DNA of 53,469 bases from NCBI GenBank assembly GCA_964562165.1, contig CAZLRZ010000004.1:1-53469 (forward strand). Direction: 5' to 3'. Position 1 is the first letter of the stretch. The number at the start of each line of letters is the position of its first letter. The notes under the pieces were generated by a model. That model was not told the origin of the DNA. It worked only from the letters and a program-made list of their open reading frames with translations, and searched no databases. The position numbers and the translations under genes are program-made. The DNA comes from JAKQLP01 sp964562165 (GTDB lineage Bacteria; Patescibacteriota; Dojkabacteria; B142; OLB20). Shown piece by piece: positions 23,255-32,880 of this stretch.

Positions 23255-25708
23255 TTAAGAGAATTTTATTTTGTTTTTTTCATAGCCTACCCTAATTTTG
23301 ATTTGTTCAACTTGCTTGTTCACATAGCCCTTATCGATAAGGTAGTCCACCAAATTGTTCTCGAGCATCTCCTGAACAGAACGTTTCAAATTGCGAGCGC
23401 CATACTCATCTGAAAAGCCAGATTGTATAATATAATTGATCATACTTTCGTCAACAACCAGAGAAATCTTTCTTTCTTTCATTTTCTCTTTAACATCATC
23501 AACCATTATCTGGACGATCTTTTTGGCGTCTTGTTTATCTAGCTTTTTGAAAACCAAAACCTCGTCTATTCTATTAAGGAATTCTGGGGTTAGAGTTTCT
23601 TTTAAGACCTCAATTAACTTGGCTTTCATTTTTTCATATGATTCTTCGTCTTTAGCTTTTAAGCCTTCGGAGAGATCAAAGCCAAGGCCGGCAACATCCG
23701 AAGATTCCCATGCTCCGATATTTGAAGTCATTATTATCACCGAATTTTTGAAGTTTACAATTCTACCCTTTGAATCTTGAATATGTCCCTCATCAAGGAT
23801 TTGCAACAATATGTTTAACAAGTCTGGGTGGGCCTTTTCGATCTCATCAAAAAGGATTACAGAGTAAGGCTTTCTGCGAACTTTTTCTGTGAGCTGACCA
23901 CCTTCTTGAAAACCGACATATCCCGGAGGAGAACCGATCAATTTAGAAACACTATGTTGCTCCATATATTCACTCATATCCACTTGAATCAAACTGTCTG
24001 GACTTCCATATAATTTTTCCGCAATCTCTTTAGCAGTCTGGGTTTTGCCCACACCCGTTGGACCTAGGAATAAGAAGGAAGATAAAGGCCTATTTGGATC
24101 AGATAATCCCATTCTCGACCTCTTTAACGATGAGGAAATTTTGTCAATAACGTTGTCTTGACCGACAATTCTTGTTTTTAGGACTTTATCAATATTGTGT
24201 AATTTGTTCACCTCGTTCCCCGAAAGAGAATTTACAGGAACACCACTCCACTTAGAAATCACGTTACGGACATCTTCAACTCCAACCATTTTCTTTCTTG
24301 ATTTTAAACGTTTTTCATTTAAGTCCTTAATATTATTAATTAACAAAAGCTCTTTTTCACGCAGGCCAGTTGCCTTTGTAATATTTTTATTCTTTATGGC
24401 CTGCTCTTTTTTCTTAATCAATTGTTCTAATTCTTTCACTTTTTCGTTGTCAATTTTTACCCGTTTATCAACTGAGATTTTGATCGCTGCGGAAGCCTCA
24501 TCAATCACATCAATCGCTTTATCAGGCAGGTATTTATTAGCGATATACCTAGAGCTCAAATCTACTGCCTCATTTACCACATCATCGTTTATTTTCACAT
24601 TATGAAATTTTTCAAATTGTGGCCTTAGCATTTTCAAAACTTCAACAGCTTCGGATTTTGAGATTTCATTGACCATTACGGTTTGAAATCTTCTAGCTAA
24701 TGCATCGTCTTCTTCAATATATTCTTGATATTCATCAAAAGTCGTTGATCCTATTACTCTTAGATCGCCATTGGTTAGATACGGCTTGATGATATTTGCT
24801 ATGTCCATTGTGTTGCCCGGCCCCGCAGTCCCAGCACCAACAATCATGTGGATTTCATCGATAAAAATAATTACATCTTTGTTTGCGGCCATTTCAGAAA
24901 TTATTCCAAGGAGCCTTTCTTCGACATCGCCTCGGATCTTACTACCGGCAATAATCGCAGACACATCCAATTGAACAATTTTTTTGTTCAAAAAACTTGG
25001 TGGTACATCACCGGCAACAATTCTTTGAACTAACCCTTCGACAATAGCTGTTTTACCGACCCCTGCTTCACCTACTAACAATGCATTATTCTTGGTTTTT
25101 CGAGATAAAATATGGATAATCCTTTCAATTTCGTCTTCACGACCCCAAACTTTTAAATACTTACCTTCTTTTGCAAGCTCATTCATATCTCTCGAAAAGA
25201 AAGCTAATGGTTTTTGCTTTTCCAAATCATCAAATTTATCTGACATTGAAGAAAAGACACCAGGCTGATAAACGCCAAACGACACAACCGACTGAAGAAT
25301 TTTTTCATAATTTAACCCTACCTTGGCAAGATCTTTTACGAAATCGAAATTTTCCTCGGCAATGATTGATAATAGAAGATGTTCACTGCCTACATAAACA
25401 TGGTTAAGTTCGTTAGAAATTAGGAAAGCCCGAGTCAACATTCGTTTTGCATTTTCGCCGAATTCAACTTTTCCAGGCTTTTGGCTAGATCCTTTTTGAT
25501 ATTTTAATTCAATACCAAGCCTTGTGCTTTCACTTTCCACTCCAAGCCTTTCCAGTAGCCGTGTGGCGAAAGATTCTTTTTCAGACAAAATTGAGCAAAA
25601 TAGATCTTCGGCGTTGAGATCTTTCGCACCCCTATTTTGGGCAAAATCAAAAGCCTTCACTAAAATCTTTGCTAAGTGATTTGTAATTTTATTTAATACT
25701 TCATTCAT
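23255..25708 (-). CDS. clpC: ATP-dependent Clp protease ATP-binding subunit ClpC
   Basis: 817 residues from the ATG at 25708. An earlier ATG at 25792 is in the same frame but lies in the rpsA terminator region, so I reject it. A repeated Clp N-domain fills about residues 1-150. AAA module 1 has P-loop GEAGVGKTAIVEGL (near 215), and module 2 has GPTGVGKTQTAKEIA (near 552) with FDEIEKAHPDLLNILLQ. A coiled-coil M-domain lies at about 405-480. It unfolds proteins for ClpP. The gene precedes radA on the same strand. Confidence 0.96.
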   Translation of the reverse strand: MNEVLNKITNHLAKILVKAFDFAQNRGAKDLNAEDLFCSILSEKESFATRLLERLGVESESTRLGIELKYQKGSSQKPGKVEFGENAKRMLTRAFLISNELNHVYVGSEHLLLSIIAEENFDFVKDLAKVGLNYEKILQSVVSFGVYQPGVFSSMSDKFDDLEKQKPLAFFSRDMNELAKEGKYLKVWGREDEIERIIHILSRKTKNNALLVGEAGVGKTAIVEGLVQRIVAGDVPPSFLNKKIVQLDVSAIIAGSKIRGDVEERLLGIISEMAANKDVIIFIDEIHMIVGAGTAGPGNTMDIANIIKPYLTNGDLRVIGSTTFDEYQEYIEEDDALARRFQTVMVNEISKSEAVEVLKMLRPQFEKFHNVKINDDVVNEAVDLSSRYIANKYLPDKAIDVIDEASAAIKISVDKRVKIDNEKVKELEQLIKKKEQAIKNKNITKATGLREKELLLINNIKDLNEKRLKSRKKMVGVEDVRNVISKWSGVPVNSLSGNEVNKLHNIDKVLKTRIVGQDNVIDKISSSLKRSRMGLSDPNRPLSSFLFLGPTGVGKTQTAKEIAEKLYGSPDSLIQVDMSEYMEQHSVSKLIGSPPGYVGFQEGGQLTEKVRRKPYSVILFDEIEKAHPDLLNILLQILDEGHIQDSKGRIVNFKNSVIIMTSNIGAWESSDVAGLGFDLSEGLKAKDEESYEKMKAKLIEVLKETLTPEFLNRIDEVLVFKKLDKQDAKKIVQIMVDDVKEKMKERKISLVVDESMINYIIQSGFSDEYGARNLKRSVQEMLENNLVDYLIDKGYVNKQVEQIKIRVGYEKNKIKFS

Positions 25709-25768
25709 ATCTAATTTTATCACATGAGGTGAAAATCTGGCACGGATGGATTTAAGAATAGTAAAGAA

Positions 25769-25802
25769 AAAGTCCCGATTGACCTTGGTCAATCGGGACT
25801 TT
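25769..25802. terminator. Bidirectional terminator between rpsA and clpC
   Basis: 16-bp perfect arms (25769-25784 and 25787-25802) with a 2-nt centre. On the minus strand it is followed by a T tract and terminates rpsA. Confidence 0.92.
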
Positions 25803-25824
25803 AAAAAATCACAAAGAAAAAATA

Positions 25825-27246
25825 TTATGCCAAAGGATCGTCATCCTCGCCTAATAATTCTTTTAGACGTTCCATTTCTGGTGATACGCCCATTTCTTTT
25901 GCTAGTTCTTTTTTGCTCTTTGGAGTCTCTTCGACAACTGGAGTCTCTTCGATGACTGGAGTCTCTTCGACGACTGGGGTCTCTTCGACTACTTTTTCCT
26001 TTGGAGCCTTTTCGACTTCCTCGACCTTTTCTACTTTCTCAACTTTTTCAGATTTTTCGACTTTTTCGGCTTTTGGTTCTGGTTTAACTTCTTCAGCTTC
26101 GGCCTTTGGAGCTCTACTGACTCGTTTTAAACTTAGACCTAAGTGTCTGTCGTCTCTTGAAATTGAGATGATTTCTAATTCGTATTCTTTGTTGGCTTCG
26201 ACAATCTTACTTGGGTCTTTGACCAATCTATCTGAAAGTTCAGAGATATGAATCAATCCATTTAATCCTTCTTCGATTCTGACAAATGCACCGTAGTCAA
26301 CGATTTTGGTGATTTCTCCCATTACTCTTTGACCGACTTTGTATTTTTTAACAATAGCCTCCCATGGATCGGGCATTAATCTCTTGATTGAATATGCGAT
26401 TCTCTTACCGCCATCATCGATTCCGATGATTTCGACTTTTACTGGATCGCCAATCTTGAAGAAGTCTGCAGGATTAGTGACTTTATCCCATGAAATTTCG
26501 GATAAGTGGACCAAACCTTCGAGACCTTTTGCATTAACGAATAATCCAAATGGTGCAATACCTGTGATTTCACCCTCTAATTTATCTCCAACCTTAACGT
26601 GCTTAAGCGTTTCGGCTCGTTTATCCATATCTTCTTTACCTGTGTCTTTCTTCTTTTCTGAGAAGATGACTCTATTTTTTTCTCTATCAATTTCAATGAC
26701 TTTAACTTCAAGCTCTTTACCGATCAATTCGGCCAATTTACCTTGTAGTTCTTTGTCTGCATCTTGTTTGCTTGCATAACCACCTAATGGGTAAATTCTG
26801 GAATTATCTAGTTGAGAGGTTGGAACAAAGCCTCTTAAGCCACCGCCGATGTTTACAATAACACCACCGGTATTAGCTTCGATGACTTCGACTTTAACAT
26901 TTAAGTCATTTTCAAGAGCATTGTTAAGCTCGAACCACTTTCTAGCGGTTCCGGTCCTTCTAATAGAAAGTTCTATTTGCCCTAAAGGATTTTCTCCTTT
27001 TAAAACATAAACTAAAATTTCGTCTCCTACTTGATAGTTTAGTTTTTCTCCGGTTAACTTCATTTCTTTACCGGAAACTATACCTTCGGCACGGCCTCCA
27101 ATATCGCAAATGATTTCTCCTTTTGAGATTGAGAGAACTATACCTTTAATGATTTGTCCCCTTTTGAAAGTCTTGGGGAAGACTTCTAAAGATGCTAAAT
27201 ACTCTGAAATAGGATCTGTAGAATTAATTTGGGCTTTATTAGCCAT
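25825..27246 (-). CDS. rpsA: 30S ribosomal protein S1
   Basis: 473 residues with four S1/OB RNA-binding domains (about 22-90, 105-190, 208-275, 292-362). Each shows an S1 core such as GEITGIAPFGLFVNAKGLEGL and GEITKIVDYGAFVRIEEGLNG. The C-terminal 100 residues are charged, with a Glu-rich tract built on repeats of VVEETP (18-bp tandem DNA repeats, about 25919-25996). Four domains instead of the six of Escherichia coli is common outside Proteobacteria. S1 helps ribosomes bind mRNA lacking Shine-Dalgarno sites, which fits this genome. Confidence 0.93.
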   Translation of the reverse strand: MANKAQINSTDPISEYLASLEVFPKTFKRGQIIKGIVLSISKGEIICDIGGRAEGIVSGKEMKLTGEKLNYQVGDEILVYVLKGENPLGQIELSIRRTGTARKWFELNNALENDLNVKVEVIEANTGGVIVNIGGGLRGFVPTSQLDNSRIYPLGGYASKQDADKELQGKLAELIGKELEVKVIEIDREKNRVIFSEKKKDTGKEDMDKRAETLKHVKVGDKLEGEITGIAPFGLFVNAKGLEGLVHLSEISWDKVTNPADFFKIGDPVKVEIIGIDDGGKRIAYSIKRLMPDPWEAIVKKYKVGQRVMGEITKIVDYGAFVRIEEGLNGLIHISELSDRLVKDPSKIVEANKEYELEIISISRDDRHLGLSLKRVSRAPKAEAEEVKPEPKAEKVEKSEKVEKVEKVEEVEKAPKEKVVEETPVVEETPVIEETPVVEETPKSKKELAKEMGVSPEMERLKELLGEDDDPLA

Positions 27247-27349
27247 AGTGAATAATTGTACTACTGTTTAGTTTATCTAAAAATATTTAGATTCAGTAAT
27301 ACCCTTTCGAAGAAAGAATTATATCAAAAAATGTATGCATCCGTCAAAA

Positions 27350-28402
27350 TTACATTACTGGATTTACCGGACCAATTGAATCGGTGGCCGCTACAGGATT
27401 TGCATCGGAAATCGGCGCTACTGGAGGAGCCTGATTGACTGGGCTAGCCTGACTTGTGGATTCTGAAGGACCATCATCTAGGTTGATCCCCATATCTTGC
27501 AATTGAGAGATCAGATTCGGTGATGATGATGCTTTAACTTCCTCAACTGGTTCAGGTGTAACAGGTTCCATTGGTTTTATAGGTGCTACCGCCTCTTCTA
27601 AGGGTTTTTCAATTACAGGACTAACTTTTACCGGAGCAACTTCAACTGCTTCGGGTTTAACTGTTTCCGGCTGAACTGGTGCAGGTTCTACAGGTGTAAC
27701 TTCAACAGTCACAGCTGGCTTGGCTTGTGCTTCTACAACGTTAGCTAGCCATTCAGGGAGTTCAGGTTCTGTTTTTGTACCATCTTTAATTTCGCCTATA
27801 TCATCCATAATTGTCGCAACGACTGGTTTATTAAGGGTATCAACAGGTTCTGTAGCTGCCTGTGTATCAGTTGGGACTTCTGTTTCTGAGATTAAACCCT
27901 TAGATTGTTGAGCCAACTTTTCTGTTTCAGTTGCGTTATTGTTTAGATTTTCAAGATCTATTTCTTTTATTGTGTTTGTATCCAAATCTATCAAGCTACT
28001 CAACGATAATAATGTATTGTATTTGATTATTGGATTCATAGCATCAAGATATCTGGCAATTTCCTTACGATCTTCTGCAGGTAAAACCGGTAAGAGGTTG
28101 TCATAGAACATCTTACCAAAAGAATCTATTGATTCGGTAAGTAATTTAATCAACTCTTCTTCCCTTAATATTGCTTTTATATCTTCATCTACTGTTGCAT
28201 TATCAGGGTTTTCGAGAGACTGCATTAATGCATTTATTTTGTTTGGATCTATCTTTTTTTCGTTGAGATAATATTTTATTGTTTCCTCTATAAGTATAAA
28301 CAGCTTTGACATTAGGCTGCTATAAGTAGCAAAAGTTTCTTCATCATCTTTTGTTTGAAAGAGAATTGATATTATGTACGGATCGAGTAGATATTTTCTC
28401 AT
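27350..28402 (-). CDS. Hypothetical protein C of duplicated module (Pro/Val/Glu-rich)
   Basis: 350 residues. I do not recognise it. Residues 1-160 are predicted helical and acidic, starting MRKYLLDPYIISILFQ. Residues about 200-350 are low-complexity Pro, Val, Ala and Glu, such as VEVAPVKVSPVIEKPLEEAV. There is no signal peptide and no TM helix that I can see. It is last in the operon 32176-27350, 22 bp below protein B2. The low-complexity tail could be a flexible linker to a partner or the cell envelope. It lies about 100 bp upstream of rpsA on the same strand. Confidence 0.65.
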   Translation of the reverse strand: MRKYLLDPYIISILFQTKDDEETFATYSSLMSKLFILIEETIKYYLNEKKIDPNKINALMQSLENPDNATVDEDIKAILREEELIKLLTESIDSFGKMFYDNLLPVLPAEDRKEIARYLDAMNPIIKYNTLLSLSSLIDLDTNTIKEIDLENLNNNATETEKLAQQSKGLISETEVPTDTQAATEPVDTLNKPVVATIMDDIGEIKDGTKTEPELPEWLANVVEAQAKPAVTVEVTPVEPAPVQPETVKPEAVEVAPVKVSPVIEKPLEEAVAPIKPMEPVTPEPVEEVKASSSPNLISQLQDMGINLDDGPSESTSQASPVNQAPPVAPISDANPVAATDSIGPVNPVM

Positions 28403-28424
28403 TTGTATTTTAATTAATATTTAA

Positions 28425-29744
28425 TTAAGAAATTGTTGCGCTTTGTGCAGCAGCCGCCGCTGCATTTAGGTTCTTTGCAAATCCAAGGCCGGTTGAAAGC
28501 TCAATTTGCTTTTTAATCGTATCAAACTGCTCTTGTGATAATATTCTACCAGTTTTAGCTGCTTCGCCCCTTGTTGCGATTTCAATAAGGAACCCTAAAT
28601 AATCAGCTTTACTGTTTGCGTTTTTGGATAACTTTGTTTTGGCTGCAACCTCAGCCTTTTGCAGAGCTGCATTAGATGTACTCTTTAAAGCATCGATCGC
28701 TCTCCAACTCTTGAGTCCCCCTCTTTCCTGATAATTTGCGATCCCAGCTAAAATACCAACAGACCCAAGTGCAGCACCACCCACCAGCATACCCAAGGTG
28801 ACATTGCTTATTAACGCTCCAGCCCCCACTCCAGCACCAGTAAACAACAAGGCTACTAATAATGCTGGACCCCCATACTTAATCAAATTCCCAACTTTTT
28901 TACCAAAAATTTCAAGGTTTGTAACTTCCTCTGATTTTGCAGTTGCGACATCTGCCGCTGCAGAAGCTTCTGCATATCTAGTTTGGGCATCGCTAAGATC
29001 TTTCGCTCTTTGAATCATTTCAATATATATTCCCTTCATCGGAGGAGACATCCCATCTAAGGCATGACTAATAACGCTAGTTGCTAAATTAGCCCCAGTA
29101 GTTCTAAAAATCTCTCTTCTGTCTTCTATTTTTCCAAATTCAATATTTAAACGATCTTTAACCTCTAAATTTTGTATAGCGTCAATTTTCGTCCTTAAAG
29201 CATCAAGGCTTTCAATTGTTCCTTTATTATAATCTGCCAATAAATCGTCTACCTCTTTTTGTACGCTAGTATTAATCCTTTCTTGTATTTTGTTTTTTAG
29301 ATCTGCATTAATATTTGTGCCAGCCGCTAATTCAGTATTCCATATAGCCCTAGTATAGATAGGACTGCTCAAATATTTATCTGCATATGCTTCAATAGCG
29401 GCGGTTTCTATCTCTACCTGCTTGGCAGGATGATTTGTAATAATATCGTTAATATCCCCAGCAATAGGATTTTCAGCTAATCTTCTAGCTTCCATTTTAG
29501 AAGCAACTGTACGTCCATCAGGTTCTAAAAGTGGCCTTAATCCATCTAATACAACCACTGCATCATTTTTTATTGTTTCTACTTCAGTGACATTTTTGGC
29601 ACCCTCAAATTTAGCATTAATTACTGCTATATTTAAGCTAGCTTTTAAAGCTTCAACAGGATTATCTTTTACTGAGGCTTCTATTGGCCCCTTAGCTAAT
29701 TCTTGAAATTTTACTGCAGCTTGATGTCCTGGAGTTGTTGACAT
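28425..29744 (-). CDS. Membrane protein B2 of duplicated module (paralogue of B1)
   Basis: 439 residues. The N-terminal 270 residues are charged and helical. A Gly/Ala-rich hydrophobic double segment follows (about 288-335: IKYGGPALLVALL then GMLVGGAALGSVGILAGIAN). The C-terminal part carries RGGLKSWRAIDALKS and AAKTGRILSQEQFD. Both motifs recur in B1 (30048-31916): GGLKEWRNIEAEK and AKTGRIVDKRAYD, at equivalent distance from the TM pair. So B1 and B2 are paralogues. B2 starts 2 bp below A2 and ends 22 bp above protein C. No known family comes to mind. Confidence 0.8.
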   Translation of the reverse strand: MSTTPGHQAAVKFQELAKGPIEASVKDNPVEALKASLNIAVINAKFEGAKNVTEVETIKNDAVVVLDGLRPLLEPDGRTVASKMEARRLAENPIAGDINDIITNHPAKQVEIETAAIEAYADKYLSSPIYTRAIWNTELAAGTNINADLKNKIQERINTSVQKEVDDLLADYNKGTIESLDALRTKIDAIQNLEVKDRLNIEFGKIEDRREIFRTTGANLATSVISHALDGMSPPMKGIYIEMIQRAKDLSDAQTRYAEASAAADVATAKSEEVTNLEIFGKKVGNLIKYGGPALLVALLFTGAGVGAGALISNVTLGMLVGGAALGSVGILAGIANYQERGGLKSWRAIDALKSTSNAALQKAEVAAKTKLSKNANSKADYLGFLIEIATRGEAAKTGRILSQEQFDTIKKQIELSTGLGFAKNLNAAAAAAQSATIS

Positions 29745-29746
29745 AG

Positions 29747-30031
29747 TTAATCGTTAATAGCTTTAGGATCTTTAGAAATTAAATCCAGCTTATCATCGTC
29801 AAGTTTTTCGTTTTCAACTAGTTCATCAAGTGCCATTACTAATTCTAAAATATCGTGATCCGACATTTTTTTTGAATATCTATAAATATACACAAATTCC
29901 CTTAACGCAGAATTTCTAATTCTATATCCAGGAATAATTAATTTAAGCTCCTGCGCTGCTTTACCTGCTGCAACATCTTTAGCCTTATTATTATCTAGGA
30001 ACTTTGTTAAATCGTTGTTTGAATTTGTCAT
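29747..30031 (-). CDS. Small protein A2 of duplicated module (paralogue of A1)
   Basis: 94 residues, soluble. It shares with A1 (31913-32176) the segment pattern G-R-RN near the middle (A2: PGYRIRNSALREFVYIY; A1: GPRVRNVIWRNLVKKYL), then K-MS-x-D/E-I (A2: KKMSDHDILELVMALDELVE; A1: EKMSHEDIVQKILDYDEYVE), and the same length. So A1-B1 and A2-B2 are two copies of one module. It starts 16 bp below the B1 stop and ends 2 bp above B2. No known family. Confidence 0.78.
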   Translation of the reverse strand: MTNSNNDLTKFLDNNKAKDVAAGKAAQELKLIIPGYRIRNSALREFVYIYRYSKKMSDHDILELVMALDELVENEKLDDDKLDLISKDPKAIND

Positions 30032-30047
30032 TGTACTTTCTTAATAT

Positions 30048-31916
30048 TTAAGCTATCGCTAAATTAAATAATCCCTTTGTTGGACGACCTGCACTCTCGG
30101 GACTATACCCGATTAAGCCATAAGCCCTTCTTAACATTTGGTCATATGCACGTTTATCAACTATTCTACCCGTTTTAGCAATTTGGGCTTGCACCGCCAT
30201 TTCTGCAATACTCCCTAAAGTTGCCTCTTGTGATGCAGCCAAATTGCCCTGCATAGCAAGTATTTTTGGCTCTACAGCAGCCAACCCGGCAATAGCCCTA
30301 GCTTTTTCAGCCTCTATGTTTCTCCACTCTTTTAAACCACCACCAAAGGCGTATTTACCACCACCGATAAGGCCTGGAACACCAACACCAACCAGTAATG
30401 GTATTAATTTATATGCACCATTAATATTACCCGTCAGCGCAATTAACCCACCTATACCAAGGCCTAAAAAAGCAGGTCCAAAATATTTACTGATAAGGCC
30501 AGCCTTTTTCCAAAAAGCATTGAAGTCTTTAGCTTTAGCCTCTTTTTGAAGTGCAACACCTTCTGCTGCTACGGCTATACGATTGGCCTCATTTAATTTA
30601 GATTGATTAAGTAGTTTTTCTCTTTGAATACTTTTTGAGGGTTCTGGTAAGCCCTCAAGGGTTTTTTCGATGATTTGGTTAATTACTACTTCCCTCATGA
30701 CGGCACGATCTGATCTTTCTTTGTCAGACATTTTAGCTAGTTCTTCTGGTGTTTTATCTCTACCATAAAAGATGTCATATGGTATTTTATTTACATCTGT
30801 CCTATTCTGACCTGAAAGAAGAGTACCAAATCTTTCGCTGGTATCTTTAAAATCCCTTTTACTCGCCATTATTAGATCGAAGAATTCAGAACCTTCTTGA
30901 TAACCTAATTCCGCTGCTTCGATCTCCAACTCAGTCAATTCAATTTCACCCCTTGTAAATCTTTCAATTAATTTATCTGCTTCACTTCGGGATTCTTCTC
31001 TAATTGTGCTTCGAACTCGATTCGCTGTATCTTGATCAATCCTCCCTTTTGATACCATATTATTGATTGTTTTTTCTGCAGCATCCCTACTGCTAAACTT
31101 CAAATCTTGCACCATACCGCTTACAGCTGCATCCCTTATTCCTTTTTCATTACCTGGATCTTCCGTAATTAGAGCACTAAGGGAAGGACCATCATAGCCA
31201 TCAGGATTCACTGAATCAAAACCTTGCGAAATCCCTCTAGCTTTGTTAAGTCGTAAATTTGTTTTATCTGCTTCTGTTTGAAGTTCATCTGAATGTCTAC
31301 CTATAAAATCTTGAATAGCTTTTAACCTATCCGTGGTGCTTTCTTTACCCTTTAGCTCTGCTGCCAACCTTGCGACTTCTAAACTAAATTGGATGTTTCC
31401 TTTTGCTGATTCATTTAGTATTCCAAGTATACGTAAAGTATCTTCATCTAATTTATAGCTTCCAGCTTTTTCATCTATAACTGTACTATTTTCACTAGCT
31501 CTTTCACTTTGGGTATCTCCAATTTGGTTGTTTGATGAGACTACCGAATCATCTATGTTTCTAATAGATTCTGTTGATGGTGTATCATCGGTGGATATTT
31601 GAGCGAACTCTTTTACTGCCTGTAATTGATCCTGTGAGGCTTCGTTTGGTTTTGCAGCATCAAGGGTTGCAAGTTGTGCCATTCTATTATCATACAAATC
31701 TCTTTGACCCTTCGTCAAAGCCGTCTGATCAATTTTTCCCAAGTCTTCTATTGTCCCAGCCCTATTAATTGCAGCTGTCCTAATCAATTTTTCACCACCC
31801 ATCGGATCCATCGGATTCGGCACAGAAGCAATATCAACAACAGCGTCTATTACAGAAGTTTGCTGAGTATCTTTTTCCCTGCCTGAATTTCCAAGTTCTG
31901 GATTACCTGTGCTCAT
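30048..31916 (-). CDS. Membrane protein B1 of duplicated module
   Basis: 622 residues. I do not recognise it. The first 450 residues are charged and helical with several long helix-forming blocks. A Gly-rich double TM hairpin is at about 475-525 (SKYFGPAFLGLGIGGLI, then LVGVGVPGLIGGGKYAF). After it comes GGLKEWRNIEAEKARAIAG and IAKTGRIVDKRAYDQML. It is paralogous to B2 but has a longer N-terminal part. It overlaps A1 by 4 bp (ATGA), which implies translational coupling. Confidence 0.8.
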   Translation of the reverse strand: MSTGNPELGNSGREKDTQQTSVIDAVVDIASVPNPMDPMGGEKLIRTAAINRAGTIEDLGKIDQTALTKGQRDLYDNRMAQLATLDAAKPNEASQDQLQAVKEFAQISTDDTPSTESIRNIDDSVVSSNNQIGDTQSERASENSTVIDEKAGSYKLDEDTLRILGILNESAKGNIQFSLEVARLAAELKGKESTTDRLKAIQDFIGRHSDELQTEADKTNLRLNKARGISQGFDSVNPDGYDGPSLSALITEDPGNEKGIRDAAVSGMVQDLKFSSRDAAEKTINNMVSKGRIDQDTANRVRSTIREESRSEADKLIERFTRGEIELTELEIEAAELGYQEGSEFFDLIMASKRDFKDTSERFGTLLSGQNRTDVNKIPYDIFYGRDKTPEELAKMSDKERSDRAVMREVVINQIIEKTLEGLPEPSKSIQREKLLNQSKLNEANRIAVAAEGVALQKEAKAKDFNAFWKKAGLISKYFGPAFLGLGIGGLIALTGNINGAYKLIPLLVGVGVPGLIGGGKYAFGGGLKEWRNIEAEKARAIAGLAAVEPKILAMQGNLAASQEATLGSIAEMAVQAQIAKTGRIVDKRAYDQMLRRAYGLIGYSPESAGRPTKGLFNLAIA

Positions 31917-32176
31917 TTATTTTTCCCCTTCGCTAAATTAATTTTCTCTTCCGTTACCAAACCCTTTTCTACATATTCATCATAATCAAGTATCTTTTGG
32001 ACAATATCTTCGTGACTCATTTTTTCATTTAAATATTTTTTAACTAGGTTTCGCCAGATAACATTCCTGACCCTTGGCCCCACAATTATTGTTGGATTTG
32101 GTTTTTTTATTCCTGCTAAATCCCCCTTCAGAATTGAAGAGAGTTGTTGTTGTGATGATAGATCAGAACTGGACAT
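31913..32176 (-). CDS. Small protein A1 of duplicated module
   Basis: 87 residues, soluble, basic, paralogous to A2 (see there). Its stop overlaps the ATG of B1 (ATGA at 31913-31916), so A1 and B1 are translated together. It starts the operon. The gap upstream (32177-32259) holds several A/T-rich TATA-like sites but no clear promoter that I would call. No known family. Confidence 0.78.
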   Translation of the reverse strand: MSSSDLSSQQQLSSILKGDLAGIKKPNPTIIVGPRVRNVIWRNLVKKYLNEKMSHEDIVQKILDYDEYVEKGLVTEEKINLAKGKNK

Positions 32177-32259
32177 AGGTTATTTTAAAATTAGCAAATT
32201 ATAGACCCATTTAGCCTATATAATAGCTTTGCAGGAAACAAAAAAGAAGTCAAGAAATT

Positions 32260-32526
32260 TTACAAATTGATATCTTCATCCATATAACCCATTCTGCGTT
32301 CGATTTTTTTTCGAAGATATTCGATGAGATCAAGCATGCCTTTTTGGCTTTCTTCATCTAGAGAGAGCTTAAGAATGCCATCTTTGAATTTGTTTAGTGA
32401 ATCAAGAGCGACATAAAAATCGGTGCCAACTTCAAGGTTTGCCTCGGAATAGGTGTCATTTAAAGCCTTGCCTACTCTGGCAAGATGACTGATTCTTTCT
32501 TTTGTGGCTTCGTCGGGCTCGATCAT
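32260..32526 (-). CDS. Small hypothetical helical protein
   Basis: 88 residues from the ATG at 32526. An in-frame ATG 17 codons earlier gives an unlikely hydrophobic tail. The text is MIEPDEATKERISHLARV then YSEANLEVGTDFYVALDSLN and EYLRKKIERRMGYMDED, highly charged and helical. No known family. It is on the same strand as the duplicated operon but separated from it by 83 bp, and lies downstream of the 5S terminator at 32659-32690. Confidence 0.55.
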   Translation of the reverse strand: MIEPDEATKERISHLARVGKALNDTYSEANLEVGTDFYVALDSLNKFKDGILKLSLDEESQKGMLDLIEYLRKKIERRMGYMDEDINL

Positions 32527-32658
32527 TTTATTGAAGTAATATAAATATAATATGGGGTATGAGGGGAATTTTGTCAAATTTTTTGAGAGGGGGAAGGATA
32601 GTTCAGAGTGGAAAATTTTAAAGGCAGAAGGTAAAACAAATCCGGCAGAATTTGGGCA

Positions 32659-32690
32659 AAAAAAATCCCGACATTTCTGTCGGGACCTTT
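32659..32690. terminator. Terminator after 5S rRNA
   Basis: TCCCGACA/TGTCGGGA with a 4-nt loop. On the minus strand it is followed by T8, ending the 23S-5S transcript. Confidence 0.85.
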
Positions 32691-32695
32691 TTTAC

Positions 32696-32811
32696 TCTGG
32701 CGATTACCTATTTTCCCAATCCCTTTCGAAATAAGTATTTTCGGCGCTACAGCGTTTCACTTCTCTGTTCGGTATGGGAAGAGGTGGGGCCACTGCGCTA
32801 GAATCACCAGA
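32696..32811 (-). rRNA. rrf: 5S ribosomal RNA
   Basis: On the minus strand the terminal helix TCTGGTG/CGCCAGA closes a 116-nt RNA with the universal CCATACCGAACAG-type and GTAGCGCC-type segments. It lies about 200 nt below the 23S 3' end and shares its transcript. Confidence 0.95.
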
Positions 32812-32880
32812 TGAATTGTGTCAAAAATTTTAACAAAACTCATCCGGTTACCAGATATATATTTAATTGTAAAATTAAAA

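Noticed and set aside
25709..25792. 28-residue extension of ClpC
   Set aside because: It would start inside the bidirectional terminator of rpsA, and the ClpC N-domain begins at MNEVLNK.
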